Assembly (NCBI GenBank): GCA_907165275.2
Contig: OU015655.1
Location: 11,668,501 to 11,732,500, forward strand
Reading direction: 5' to 3'
DNA length: 64,000 nucleotides
DNA from: Zygaena filipendulae
Lineage: Eukaryota; Arthropoda; Insecta; Lepidoptera; Zygaenidae
Every line of letters begins with the position of its first letter. Position 1 is the stretch's first letter. Of this stretch, positions 54,131 through 64,000 are shown one piece after another. Under the pieces are notes generated by a model. It was not told the DNA's origin. It ran no database searches and saw nothing but the letters and a program-made list of their open reading frames with translations. The translations under genes were made by a program, and so were the position numbers.

Positions 54131-55715
54131 TTTTTTGACTGATGATCATCAAAATTATTAGGGTATTTCCTAATGTCCTAAGAAGCTGAACTTTGGTATG
54201 TAAGCTAGTAAGTTGTGTGCTAATACTAATTAGTACACAAACAACAAAAAAAACTTGTTACTATTATCCCCCAACCCCTTAAGCTAGGGAACGGAAGTTT
54301 GTATGAAACTTCTGCAATTTTGACGCTAGAGATCTGAAAATAGTTAGGTACTCTCATCGCTGCATTTACATGGGCAATAAGGTGAAAAATGTATCCACTG
54401 TTCATTACTTTTCTGTTATACATAGTAGCGAAATGACCCAGCCACATATTATATGAGTAAGGTTAGACTTTAGAGTTTATGAAGTTAGGCCTTGTGCAGA
54501 GTTAGAAGCTTGGCTCTACATGAGATAACTTTTGACAGTGCGGTCTCGTCTTGGCATCATTTTACATGAAAATATTATTGTTGGGATAAGTTTGACTTTT
54601 AACTTATGGGAGGTTTTTGATTGTCAGTTGAAAAAATCCTAGAAAACATACAATTAGGGTATTTATTAAAACAAATATTTGTATTTTATTTGTACCTCCC
54701 CAAGGTCATTTATTGAAATAACAATGAATTACCTACTATTATCTACCAATGGGTATAATCTATGTTCACAACCATTTTTTCAGCCGCATCGCACCAGAAG
54801 GTACCTACTTCCCGAATGGTTCTGGTAGAGAGAGATCGCAGGTAATAAGGTGTATGATAGAAAGAGATAGCAAGTGATGCCATAATTAGGACAAGGCCGG
54901 GAGGAGGAGAGCGAATGTAAACACCAGGACGCTCTTAAAAAATGATGCGAAGCTATCCCGTTATAGATATACCATATCATCATCAGCTAACCTCTGTTTA
55001 TTAACATTACTTTGTGATACTGTATATTTTAATTTGTTTTTTTTTTTATTTCCTAAGTAAACATAACCAGTATTTATTCAGGAAAAGAACATAAAGTACA
55101 TGATACCGAAGCAAAAAGGTAGGTAAGTAAGCAATAAGTACCAGGTGAAAAAAGGTAATTTAAAATTCAGAATCTTATTAAAAATTGTGTTCTCCTAATT
55201 TCCACATTTCTGTGTGCGTATTCATACGACTAATATCTACAGTTTAAACACCCTCGTTTTTAATTAGCAATTATTAAAATTTTAACTACATCATAAATAA
55301 TAAAACACTTATCCCATGCTACATTTAGCTAATCACCTTCCCAAAGCCAATATTGTGCAATTTTTCAAGAAGTTTTATCAAATTTTCCCACGACTTTATA
55401 TTTTATGCCGCTACAAAATTCTGATCAATATAAATAAGAAACACGAAAAACATTTTCAACGACAAAGAATTCTAAGAGAGAAAATCGTTTTGAATGCTTG
55501 GTGGCTGGTGGGATACTGGCATCTATTTTTTAATTTCTTATGGAATAGGTATGCATAATGTTTTAGTCGAGTATATTACCATTCTGGATCATAAGACGCA
55601 AAAGCCACACTAATTAAATATTGAAGATTCCTTTTTCAAGGGCAATCTCTTTGCAATTTCTTTGTTTGTAAATACGAATAATTTAATAATATACTTGTAC
55701 ATGATAAATAAATAA
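54131..55715. other. Intergenic, nothing recognised
   Basis: AT-rich; the open frames here (up to 80 codons) show no family resemblance or splice structure. Confidence 0.4.
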
Positions 55716-55721
55716 AACGAC

Positions 55722-55885
55722 GACCCGGTTGGCGTAGCAGGTCACCATGCCTGCCCGCTAATCAAGAGGTTCCGGGTTCGATTCCTGGTGGGGGTGCACT
55801 TTGTGTGATGAACACAGGGTTCCACTTTCCAGTCGGGGTGTGTTTATATATCTATAGTATAATATGTATGTAATTCTATGTAGTA
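55722..55885 (+). mobile_element. tRNA-derived SINE, best-preserved copy
   Basis: A box TGGCGTAGCAGG (55730-55741) and B box GGTTCGATTCC (55775-55785) both match the RNA polymerase III consensus with tRNA-like spacing. The body is GTGTGATGAACACAGGGTTC, followed by a TA-rich tail. It lacks the CGTGGAAACCAAGC 3' part present in the copies at 22020 and 36982. Confidence 0.85.
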
Positions 55886-56005
55886 TATCGGCGTGAAGGT
55901 AGTTTCATTAAAAATAACTGTTGCTTCCCGCTGTCGAATAGTGGTTGTTGTAAGTTCGTTCCCCCGCTCCACTCCATTGGACGACTCGTCTTTGTTAGAA
56001 CTTGT

Positions 56006-56040
56006 TATAAAATGCGGGTATGCGTAAGCGACGGTTCATT
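56006..56040 (+). promoter_or_regulatory. Candidate core promoter (TATA plus initiator)
   Basis: TATAAAA at 56006-56012 and TTCATTG at 56036, putting a +1 A at 56038 at 32 bases, the usual TATA spacing. A stronger-looking arthropod initiator TTCAGTG lies at 56057 but is 54 bases away. Downstream sequence has splice-donor structure. Confidence 0.4.
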
Positions 56041-56153
56041 GTTACTTTGTGTTCGGTTCAGTGCAGTTATAGTGTCGTATCAGTGTCGTATCAATCTAGA
56101 GTGGCTATAGTGATTACGTGTGCTGTGTCATCTAATTGTTTCCAGAGGTTTAC
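56038..56153 (+). other. Candidate untranslated first exon
   Basis: Non-repetitive, moderately GC-rich, with repeated GTGTCGTATCA, ending TTTAC|GTAAGTC (donor at 56154). No acceptor or coding exon could be paired with it; the body of the gene would lie to the right or outside the window. Confidence 0.3.
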
Positions 56154-56159
56154 GTAAGT

Positions 56160-58430
56160 CGGGAGCACGGGCAGTGGAGGTGAGCGTTCATGCATTGTAA
56201 AGGGGCCCTATTAAACCTACACCTAGGTCGCAAGTCTCAGGCACTGCTCCGTGTTCCCTACGGATATCTGGTATGCTGTACAACTTCTACAGACAGACAG
56301 AGTTACTTTTGCATTTATAACATTAGTTCGGATAAGAAAGGTCACGTGACTACCAGCATGCCGTGGTTGTCTGTGCCACTCTAGGTTCTTTTTTTTCTTA
56401 TTTCTTACTTTCATATAATATAATGCATTTAGCCAGACTCAAGTAAAATAAAATACACGTCGGTAATCTAAATTATCTATCAGCATCTTTGTATGTTTTT
56501 TTTTTGTTGAATGGCCATGGTTCTAAACAACGAAGAAGTCAGCTCGAAACGTCATCTTCTTGCTCACATAAAAAAAATACTGTCGCAAATTTGCATCATA
56601 AAACACAACGAAATCCACTTTTAATAATTTTTTTATCGACAATAAAATACGTGTAAATGACGGAACGACTATGTTCGATTCCCGCCAAAACCCTGCCCTA
56701 TGTTTGTGACGTACCTACCTGGGATATAATTTTATACTTGTTGGCGATACTACTGGCAGTTGACTATAATGAGGAAAAATGTGTGAGGACATCAATGGTG
56801 AGGACGCATTCTTATCGGCCTCTTGGTAGTAGATTTAAGGACTACCAAAAAGAAAAAAAAAACAAAGTTCATAAACCCAATAAAAGTTTGTTCGATGAAT
56901 GGCTGGTAGGTACCTACTTAAAAAAAAAAACTGAGTGGGATGCGATAAAAGAATGTTGCTTGTCTGATGACAGCTTAATGCCGGCTGGAAATAATATAAA
57001 TTTACCCAAAAAAGGTTCACTGAAATTCAGTACCTACCTAATAAAAAAAGTATCTCCTTTTGGCTCTCACCTAACAACAGCGTTACCTTCATCTGACAGC
57101 TGTCACGCGTGGATGCTCCGCGTACAGATTTCTGTCTTTGCTTTCAACTTCCACTTAAGATTGGCTTGAATACCTACCCTTAAAATATCCTATTTTATTT
57201 ATAGTAAATTTTCATACACACTTTGGTAGATTTACTATCTTCTTTTTCTTTTTTTCTTCTTCTTCGTTAATTATGGCGTGTATCGTGATATCGCATTCAA
57301 TTGATAAATTATGCCGAAAAATAACTGAAAGGCACGCTGCTAGATTGTTCGTTAAGATAAAACGTGGTTCGAGAAAACTGTTTTCTTTCAAAGGGCGGAT
57401 AGAATGACTGAAATAGTAACGAAAACACGTGCACTCGGTACACCCTCCAACCCAGTACAATTTTCACCTGTCATTCGAGCTTATCACAACAGACGACATG
57501 AAAATTTAATAGGATAGGTAGTTAGGTACGATAACAAGAGAGCTTACGCAAGAAAGTGGCTGGGAATCATCAAATTCTTACAGTCTGAATAAGAAGTTTT
57601 TACTTATAAAGAGAGAGGACCAGAAGAAAAGAAATTTTTAAGGCTTTGCAGACAATAGCAGTGGAATCTACAAGTAGGGTTGCCATGCGTCTAAAATGAT
57701 AGACGCACATAACAGCTGCTGCCGGCGATTTAACTGAAGAAAATTTCGAAATCTCTATGGTGCATGGAAAAATAAAATTCAGTAATGTATTTAAGTAGGT
57801 ATTCGTAATAGAAATAAATAATAGTTGGGTTTGACAATACTGCTGTGGGCGAATCACCCTAAGTTACGGGGCTCGATTTCAGTTATTTGCTGTCCTAATA
57901 AAATATTTGGATGAATACAGTATAATCAAGGGAACCTTAGGTTTGTTTTCGTAATATTCATCAAAACGAAGGGTTAAGTTCAAATTAAAGTCGCAAATGT
58001 TTTGGCGTGCTCTGAAGTAGGGAGTCCTGTCATTCTGCTAGACTACTAATTTTATAGAATATCTAGGTATACGTAGGTAGTTACTTGGATATTTGAACAA
58101 AGTTTTTGTCTTATTTGGAAAGATCATATCAAATGTTGTAAGTTTCGAAAGCTGATTGTTTTTTTCTTTTTTCTTTACTAATAGGTAGTAGGTAATTGCA
58201 GCGGAATAAATTTTAAAGGAGGAGCAAAAAACCGGAAATAGCTTTATTTAAAATAAACCTTCCGTAGTTTAACGATTTTCTTAATTTTAATTTCTTTAAG
58301 ACGAAAGCCTTTTTGATGGTTGTGAGTTTGTAGAAATCTCCGGTATGTGTGAAACGGCAAACATATAAAAAAACTCATTTCGAAAAAAATTACAGTTGCT
58401 TTATTTTTCCGTAGAGCAGCCGCATACCGA
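56160..58430. other. Intergenic or intronic, no supported exon
   Basis: Contains a Lep1-type tail near 56285-56330 (CAGACAGACAGAGTTACTTT) and a 170-codon open frame at 56657-57169 with low-complexity Lys/Asn-rich stretches and no family resemblance. Nothing else recognised. Confidence 0.45.
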
Positions 58431-58654
58431 TCTTTTAAATGTGAAAGTCAGTGTGTGTATCTGTCTGTTATCTTTTCAAGCGTTAACTACTCAACCGATC
58501 ATCATGAAACTTTGAATACACGTTATCAAGAGTACAGAAAAAAAAACATAGTGTAGGTATATTTATAATTATCATTATGATTTTCATCATTTATAAGTAG
58601 GTGGTATTTAAGAATAGTTACAGTAAAAACTAAAAATGTCGATGTTTCTCGTAA

Positions 58655-58885
58655 GATTGGCGCAGTGGGTATCAATAGGGTCCGGGTTCGATTCCCTGTG
58701 CGGGTGCACTTTGTGTGATGAACACAGGGTTCCTCTTTCTAATCTGGACGTATTTATAATCTTGTATATGTCATAATATGTAGTATAACATACCATGTTT
58801 TCTTATTTTCCACGACACAAGTGTGTGGTCCCGTCAAGTGTGGGATCAAGTAGATGTGAGTGTTGTGAAGTGTTACCTATTATTA
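58655..58885 (+). mobile_element. tRNA-derived SINE with deletion in the tRNA head
   Basis: TTGGCGCAGTGGGT (A-box region) and GGGTTCGATTCCCTG (B box) are separated by about 20 bases fewer than in sister copies. Body TGTGTGATGAACACAGGGTT and tail GGATCAAGTAGATGTGAGTG are intact. Confidence 0.7.
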
Positions 58886-59228
58886 TCAGAACAAAAAATA
58901 TACACTTTTCGATTTCAACTCATGGTAACCCTACGGCACCCACGTGAGATGGAAAAATTGTTTGTTCAAAGCAAATGTCCCTCGACTAAGATCCCGGGAC
59001 GGTTTCTTTGGGAGTAAAATGAAATAGCTCCGGACGTTCTGTGGGAGACGTGGCGCACCCACCTACTAATAAAAATACATTTGACCGCAATATCACAGTG
59101 TGTCGACTTTCTATTTTTAATTTTATTTAAATTATGGCCAAGAGACATTTTAAAAAAAGGTGGTGACAAACTAACACACGGCTACCAGCACTAATGGTAA
59201 AAGAACTTCGTTTAAATTCATTTTCTAT

Positions 59229-59440
59229 ATGGCTGTGCCCCGCGGTTTCACCCGCGGGAATTTCGGAGTTGCTGCGGGAATACCGGGATAAAAAGTACCT
59301 TATATCCTTCTTTGTACCCCTGATAATGTATATTGTGTATGCAAAATTTCATGATCAGTTGATCCGTTACGGCGTGAAAGCGTGACAGACAGACAGAAAA
59401 AGTTACAGAGTTACTTTCGCATTTATAATATTAGTAAGGA
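59229..59440 (-). mobile_element. Lep1-type element
   Basis: GGCTGTGCCCCGCGGTTTCA at 59231 and AATATTAGTAAGGA|T at 59440. Confidence 0.7.
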
Positions 59441-59442
59441 TA

Positions 59443-59667
59443 TAGCTGTACCCTGCGGATTCACCCGCGGGAATTTCTTTACCTTGTTACTGTTGTGTAT
59501 TTATATCCTTGTCAGGGGGCCAACGTGTAGTACGTATGCAAAATAAAATGCAATTTCTTCCGCGCAAATGTTGTAGTTACCGCGGGAATACCGGCATAAA
59601 AAGTACCCTATATCCTTTTCTGAAAGCGTGACAAACAAATTCACTTTAGCATTTTTAATAGTAAGGA
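59443..59667 (-). mobile_element. Lep1-type element, tandem to the previous
   Basis: TAGCTGTACCCTGCGGATTC at 59443 and TTTTTAATAGTAAGGA|T at 59667. Same orientation as the neighbour, two bases apart. Confidence 0.65.
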
Positions 59668-59669
59668 TT

Positions 59670-60290
59670 CCTATCCTTTGAATGTAAAGATGCTTGCGAA
59701 CACAGAAATATTAAAATGAAAAGTATTTTTTTTAAACAACCTTTATCATATTATGTAATGGAGGTACTCATGAGAACAAATCAAACGAAACCAGATACGA
59801 AATATCTTCGCAGTTTCCAAACGAGTTTCAGTGACAATCCTGCGGTATCATATTCAGACCCTCGTCATCAAATGTAATGGAGAGCACTCACAGAAAAAAC
59901 AAATCAGCTTGAATTCAACTGTCCTATATTTGCCATCAGGAAGTTTCATTTCCTTCCATACCAATTCTATAACCAGTTTAGTTCGAGGAGGGTATCAGTT
60001 TGTCATTCATTGCAATCTGATGCCAGCAATTGTTTAAAAAATGATTTGCAAGATTTGATGAATAGTATCTACTTACAACTTGCGAACATTGCAAATGTAT
60101 TATAAACCTTCGTAGAAAATAAAAAAAAACACGCTTTAAGGGTAAACCGAACTAAAACTACTCATCTAGGACCGTTGTCCTTGTCAAGACCAATCAAATG
60201 AGCCCTAACTCGATTGGGTTACGTCGATTAATTAAAGAGTTCCCATGGAAATTTTCCGGCTCCATTGTCAGAACAACTCAATGTTTATAA
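59670..60290. other. Intergenic, nothing recognised
   Basis: AT-rich, no exon or repeat family. Confidence 0.4.
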
Positions 60291-60478
60291 TCCTTACTAC
60301 AAACGCGAAAGTGAGTTTGTTTGTTTGTCACGCTGTCACGGCTAAACGGCTCAACCGATCGCCACGAAATTGTCCATACACGTTGTCTAGGGTGCAGAAA
60401 AGGACTTAGGTTACTTTTATCCTGGAATTCCCGCGGGAACTCTGAACTTAATGGCGCCTGAAACACAGTTTCAACTAG
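60291..60478 (+). mobile_element. Lep1-type element
   Basis: TCCTTACTACAAACGCGAAA at the start, GGAATTCCCGCGGGAACTCT and TCAACTAG|T at 60478. Confidence 0.7.
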
Positions 60479-60978
60479 TTTGGACGCTAGTGCACTACTG
60501 TATTAAAAAATGTTTAAAGTAAATAAACATCATTATTCATTTATTTACCTTAAATTTAGGTTTTCTACATTATAAATTACAAAATAATAAATATGTATTA
60601 TAAAAAACCTAAACCTAGTGTGCTATCGGCAGCGGAGCAGAGCTCAAACTTACCGGTGGTTAAGGTCACAGACACAGGAACCTCCGTTCAAAGCGTGTCG
60701 TGTCGAGAATTACCGCCTTCTGCATCTGACCCTTAAGCCAACGACCTAGGGAGAGTCTCTCTTATTATTATTATAATGCGAGTGGGACCGCGGGCAACAG
60801 CTGGTTCTACATAAATATAAAATTCAAACGCACCGTTTGTCTTTTCATAACGTATATTTATTTATCTATGCGATGTGGTTTACACAGAGCTGACACACCT
60901 GTGGGCTTTCACAAACGCGTCCTGATTGCAACGTAGTACAGTCATGGACAGCTATTTTGATATATTTACCACTACATG

Positions 60979-61156
60979 GTATAAAACAAAATCCCATCTC
61001 GCTGTCTGTCTGTCCCTATGTGTGCTTACATCTTTAAAGCTACGCAATGGATTTTGATGCGGTTTTCACATGAGGAAGGTTTATATCTATATTTTATCCT
61101 GAAATTCCTACTGGAACTCCTAAATTACTGCGGGTGAAACCTCGGGGGACAGCTAG
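60979..61156 (+). mobile_element. Lep1-type element (short subfamily)
   Basis: ATCCCATCTCGCTGTCTGTC, TGATGCGGTTTTCACATGAG, GGGTGAAACCTCGGGGGACA and GCTAG|T at 61156. Confidence 0.65.
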
Positions 61157-61582
61157 TTATATATAATTACGACCAATTTAGGTATCGTAATACGAAATAA
61201 GGTACTTCCATCCAGATATGAAAAGTTCCTGTGGAAAATTCCAAATTGGCGCGGATGCAAATTAGTGTCATTTAATCTGAGTTTCAACGAGGGTAAACGG
61301 ATCTTCGAGAGTCGTGTCTCCATTGGACTGTAATTCGTCGACAGGACGTTTCGTTTATGGAAGTTTCGCCTTCAGAATCTTACATCTATGGACGATTCAC
61401 CGACAGACCGTTTCGTTTACGACTGTGTCGACGATTATTTTCTACCTACTACTATAACACTAGCTGTTTGCTCACGGCCTCATTCGCGAGGCGATAAAAA
61501 GTGCGCTAGCATCACTATTGCGTTCAAAAATAGTACTACCACTTTATATGCTTAAGTTACCAATGGGGATGTGGACTACTTT

Positions 61583-61895
61583 TGAAAATCCAAATTCTAA
61601 TTAGTCCGTCAGTTAGAAAATAAAAAAAACAATAGACACGTATTTTTTGCTTTTTCAAATAAATTAAAATATACAGAGATAAAGCGCATTGAAGTTTAGG
61701 GTGAGAGGGGGTCGTGACGTCACTAACCACTAAAACCGCCATGCAAACTGTCAAAATAGTGACGTCACGCGGAATTTCAACTCAATATATCGCCGTTATT
61801 TTTTGATTACGTAAAAAATAAAAAATACGTGTCCAATATTTTTTAATAATCTACAAGACGGACTAAAAAATAAAAATTAGTCAACATGCCCATTG
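61583..61895 (+). mobile_element. MITE-A copy 8, best preserved
   Basis: The left tip TTAGTCCGTCAGTTAGAA and right tip ATCTACAAGACGGACTAA are inverse. Both CRE-like palindromes are intact (TGACGTCA at 61715-61722 and 61760-61767). Right flank GTCAACATGCCCATT is as in copy 1. Confidence 0.8.
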
Positions 61896-61899
61896 TCAT

Positions 61900-62640
61900 A
61901 ACTCCTCATTCCGTGAATTTTCACACCTCCCCAGGAGTCGGAGGTCGTAAATATGCAGCGCAAGCATGTAAACTTCGTTTGCGCGATTCAGGACTTCCAT
62001 TTTTCATCTAGCGAGTATTCATGCTAACTACGAAGTGCGCTCGTCTGCTTCGTTGTGAGCGTTGCTATGTCAGTTCGTCGATGACTTGTGGCATCCGAGG
62101 TCGACACATGTTAAAAAATGGTATGATGATATTGAGTTTAGTTAAGAGATTGAGCAGTTGAGATGTAATAGTGTGGTGGGATCAGTTTTAATTCTGATTG
62201 TACAGTGTACTGACAGTCTGCTGCTGTTCGCAGCCACAATAACAAATGCATTCCCCAGCGAAATTTGACTTCATTGTCACATGGAACTCGCATGAATTGT
62301 GTTGAGAACACTTCAATTACTGCAATTTCATACATGCGTACAGTGTGTTTTGAATTCTGCTCGTCACGTGTTGGCAGACATGTCGTTATAATAGGTAGTT
62401 TAATCAGTTCAAATATTTTGCTAGTCCACGGAACATACTGGCCATAAAATTATTCAAATTAAAAAAGATAAGTGAGCAAGTGCGTTCTTGTATTAGAACT
62501 ATACCTACCTAAATATAGAATTTACTTTAAAATAACTTAGAAAAATTATTAATACCAATAAGCTTCGTTCATTTTGCAAATAGGATTGTTTTTAGTGATT
62601 AATACCTAATTTGCGTAGTTATTTTTTTTTTAATTTCATT
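61900..62640. other. Intergenic, nothing recognised
   Basis: Moderate GC (61900-62110), with no family-like frame on either strand. Confidence 0.4.
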
Positions 62641-62645
62641 ATGTA

Positions 62646-62830
62646 CTAGCTCTAACCCGCGGTTTCACCCGTGGTAATTTCCGAGTTTTCGCGAGAATTC
62701 TGCGATTAAGTAGTACCCTATGTGCTCATCTGTACTTTTGACAGCGTATTGCATTTAGTGGTGATCGGTTGAGTCATTATTGAGAACACGTGAAAGAGTA
62801 ACAAAGTACTTTTTCAGACACTTCCGACAA
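62646..62830 (-). mobile_element. Lep1-type element
   Basis: CTAGCTCTAACCCGCGGTTT at 62646, CACCCGTGGTAATTTCCGAG and a GTGAAAGAGTAACAAAGT block. Confidence 0.6.
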
Positions 62831-63010
62831 ATATCGTTATATTTCAACCAGTTTACACAAACCTTGACAAATTGAATACCTCAACCTTCCTCATGAATCA
62901 CTCTATCTACTGGTGAAAACCGATTGAAAATCTGTTTAATAGTTTTTTAGTTTATCGCGAACAGACAGACAGACAGACGCAGCAGGACTTTTTTTTCAAA
63001 TATGTAAGGA
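62830..63010 (-). mobile_element. Lep1-type, short subfamily (partial)
   Basis: Reverse complement of the short subfamily interior: TCATGAATCACTCTATCTAC, TTTATCGCGAACAGACAGAC with (CAGA)n, ending TATGTAAGGA. The CTAG end is missing. Confidence 0.5.
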
Positions 63011-63410
63011 TTTAAAATGTATAGCTAAAGTACATTTTCTAAGAAAATATCGAACAACGACCTCGTTTATTAACTTGTCAAGTATTGTCAACTCTATGTG
63101 GCGACTAGATATTCATCCAATAGTGGAAGGATATATTCAATGGAGCGAGAAAATGGTTTATGCAAGCGGCGCAAATTTAACTTTAACTATATTATTATAT
63201 AAAACAGAAATTTATTTCTAATATTGAAAATTTATTAAAGCTTTGACGCTCCTTCCAACAATTAATATTTAAGCAGGTTTCCAATCGTTCAAGCTATTTT
63301 GACAGCAAAAATTCATAATAGAGAACCAACATCTAACTAAACTTTCAAAATTGGAATCGGTTTTCAGCATGCATCTACTAATCTTTTGAGAGTTTTATAT
63401 AAGTAAACTA

Positions 63411-63490
63411 TAGCTGTGCGCCGTGGTTTCACCCGCGTGAGTTTCGGAATTCCCGCAGGAATCCCAATGTAGCCTAATTTACTCCATACA
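63411..63490 (-). mobile_element. Lep1-type fragment
   Basis: TAGCTGTGCGCCGTGGTTTC, ACCCGCGTGAGTTTCGGAAT and AATGTAGCCTAATTTACTCC. Only the 3' third remains, next to MITE-B copy 5. Confidence 0.6.
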
Positions 63491-63510
63491 CTTTCATTTT
63501 AGGGTTAATT

Positions 63511-63746
63511 AGATGTAGATAAGCAATAGTGTGTTAACCCACATTGGAGAAATTTTGAGTAAATCGTGTTTCAAAAGTATAACGCCATTTTGTGTCAACC
63601 TTTTTTTATGTTAAATTTTTAGTTACATATTTAAGCAATATAATAAGGTAAACACATAATTAAAAAATGTTCCCTAACTCTCAATAAATCGTTCTGAATC
63701 AATAACTTAATTTTGAGGGTTAACATGTTATTGCTTATCTGCGTCC
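63511..63746 (+). mobile_element. MITE-B copy 5
   Basis: GATGTAGATAAGCAATAGTG at the left (tip GG mutated) and TTATTGCTTATCTGCGTCC at the right. Flanks TTAATTA and AATTAAT may be a target duplication. Confidence 0.75.
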
Positions 63747-64000
63747 AATTAATAAATCACTCAGTTGCAAGTTGAACAATAGGTATTAACATTAACAATA
63801 CTGTAATAATATTAATTGTATTCTATTTCATAGAATATCTTGTAAAAACAACAACGTAAACTTTTTAAGTATGATATTCATCTTTGGTACACATTTTATT
63901 GATATTATACAGCGTTAAACGCCTATGCCTATATGTATGTAAGTACCTAACACACGTAATAAATAGCACTTCCAGTAAATTCAATGAAACTGCGAAAGTG

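Noticed and set aside
56657..57169. 170-codon open frame
   Set aside because: Low-complexity Lys/Asn-rich translation, no family resemblance, no splice or promoter context. A frame of this length is not very surprising in 64 kb of AT-rich DNA.

Overview
This window is intergenic-rich, AT-rich animal DNA that reads as a moth or butterfly (Lepidoptera). The evidence is a very high density of short Helitron-like Lep1-type elements (ends A|TC...CTAG|T with a CCGCG/CGCGG hairpin next to the 3' end), a tRNA-derived SINE family, LINE 3' ends with microsatellite tails, and abundant TACCTACC-type simple sequence. No tRNA or rRNA gene and no CRISPR array could be supported. Only three cellular genes are visible. 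All are spliced, and I assembled them from exon reading frames and GT/AG splice sites.

Layout. (1) 200-5981, + strand: a four-exon actin-like gene, 376 codons, the length of conventional actin. (2) 10061-14865, + strand: a two-exon actin-like gene, 369 codons. The two are a diverged tandem pair that share one intron position (phase 2, codon 116). Both have replaced residues that conventional actin uses for ATP hydrolysis. (3) 33145-34103, - strand: a signal-peptide exon and the first catalytic exon of a membrane-dipeptidase-like (M19) protein. I see no later exons downstream, so the gene is either very long or a broken remnant. (4) About 40250-45805, + strand: a nearly complete non-LTR retrotransposon (CR1/Jockey group) with ORF1 (coiled coil and RNA-binding region), ORF2 (endonuclease plus reverse transcriptase) and a poly(A) tail. 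Between ORF1 and ORF2 lies an unexpected 1.18-kb stop-free frame. (5) 55720-56160: a SINE followed by a possible TATA/initiator promoter and an untranslated first exon with a GTAAGT donor, pointing to the right.

The rest is a mosaic of mobile DNA. Recurrent families are: MITE-A (about 300 bp, tips with AGTCCGTC, eight copies, several carrying CRE-like TGACGTCA palindromes); MITE-B (about 235 bp, tips GGACATAGATAAGCAATA, five copies); a long-terminal-inverted-repeat element at 6690-7975 that contains another inverted-repeat element which itself contains MITE-B; a 62-bp tandem array grown from one arm of that outer element; the tRNA-derived SINE (six copies); and more than 25 Lep1-type copies, one of which sits two bases after the stop codon of the second actin-like gene. 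Two 22-29 bp micro-insertions with clear target duplications were also found.

All identifications come from reading the sequence and from knowledge of protein and transposon families. No database search was run.
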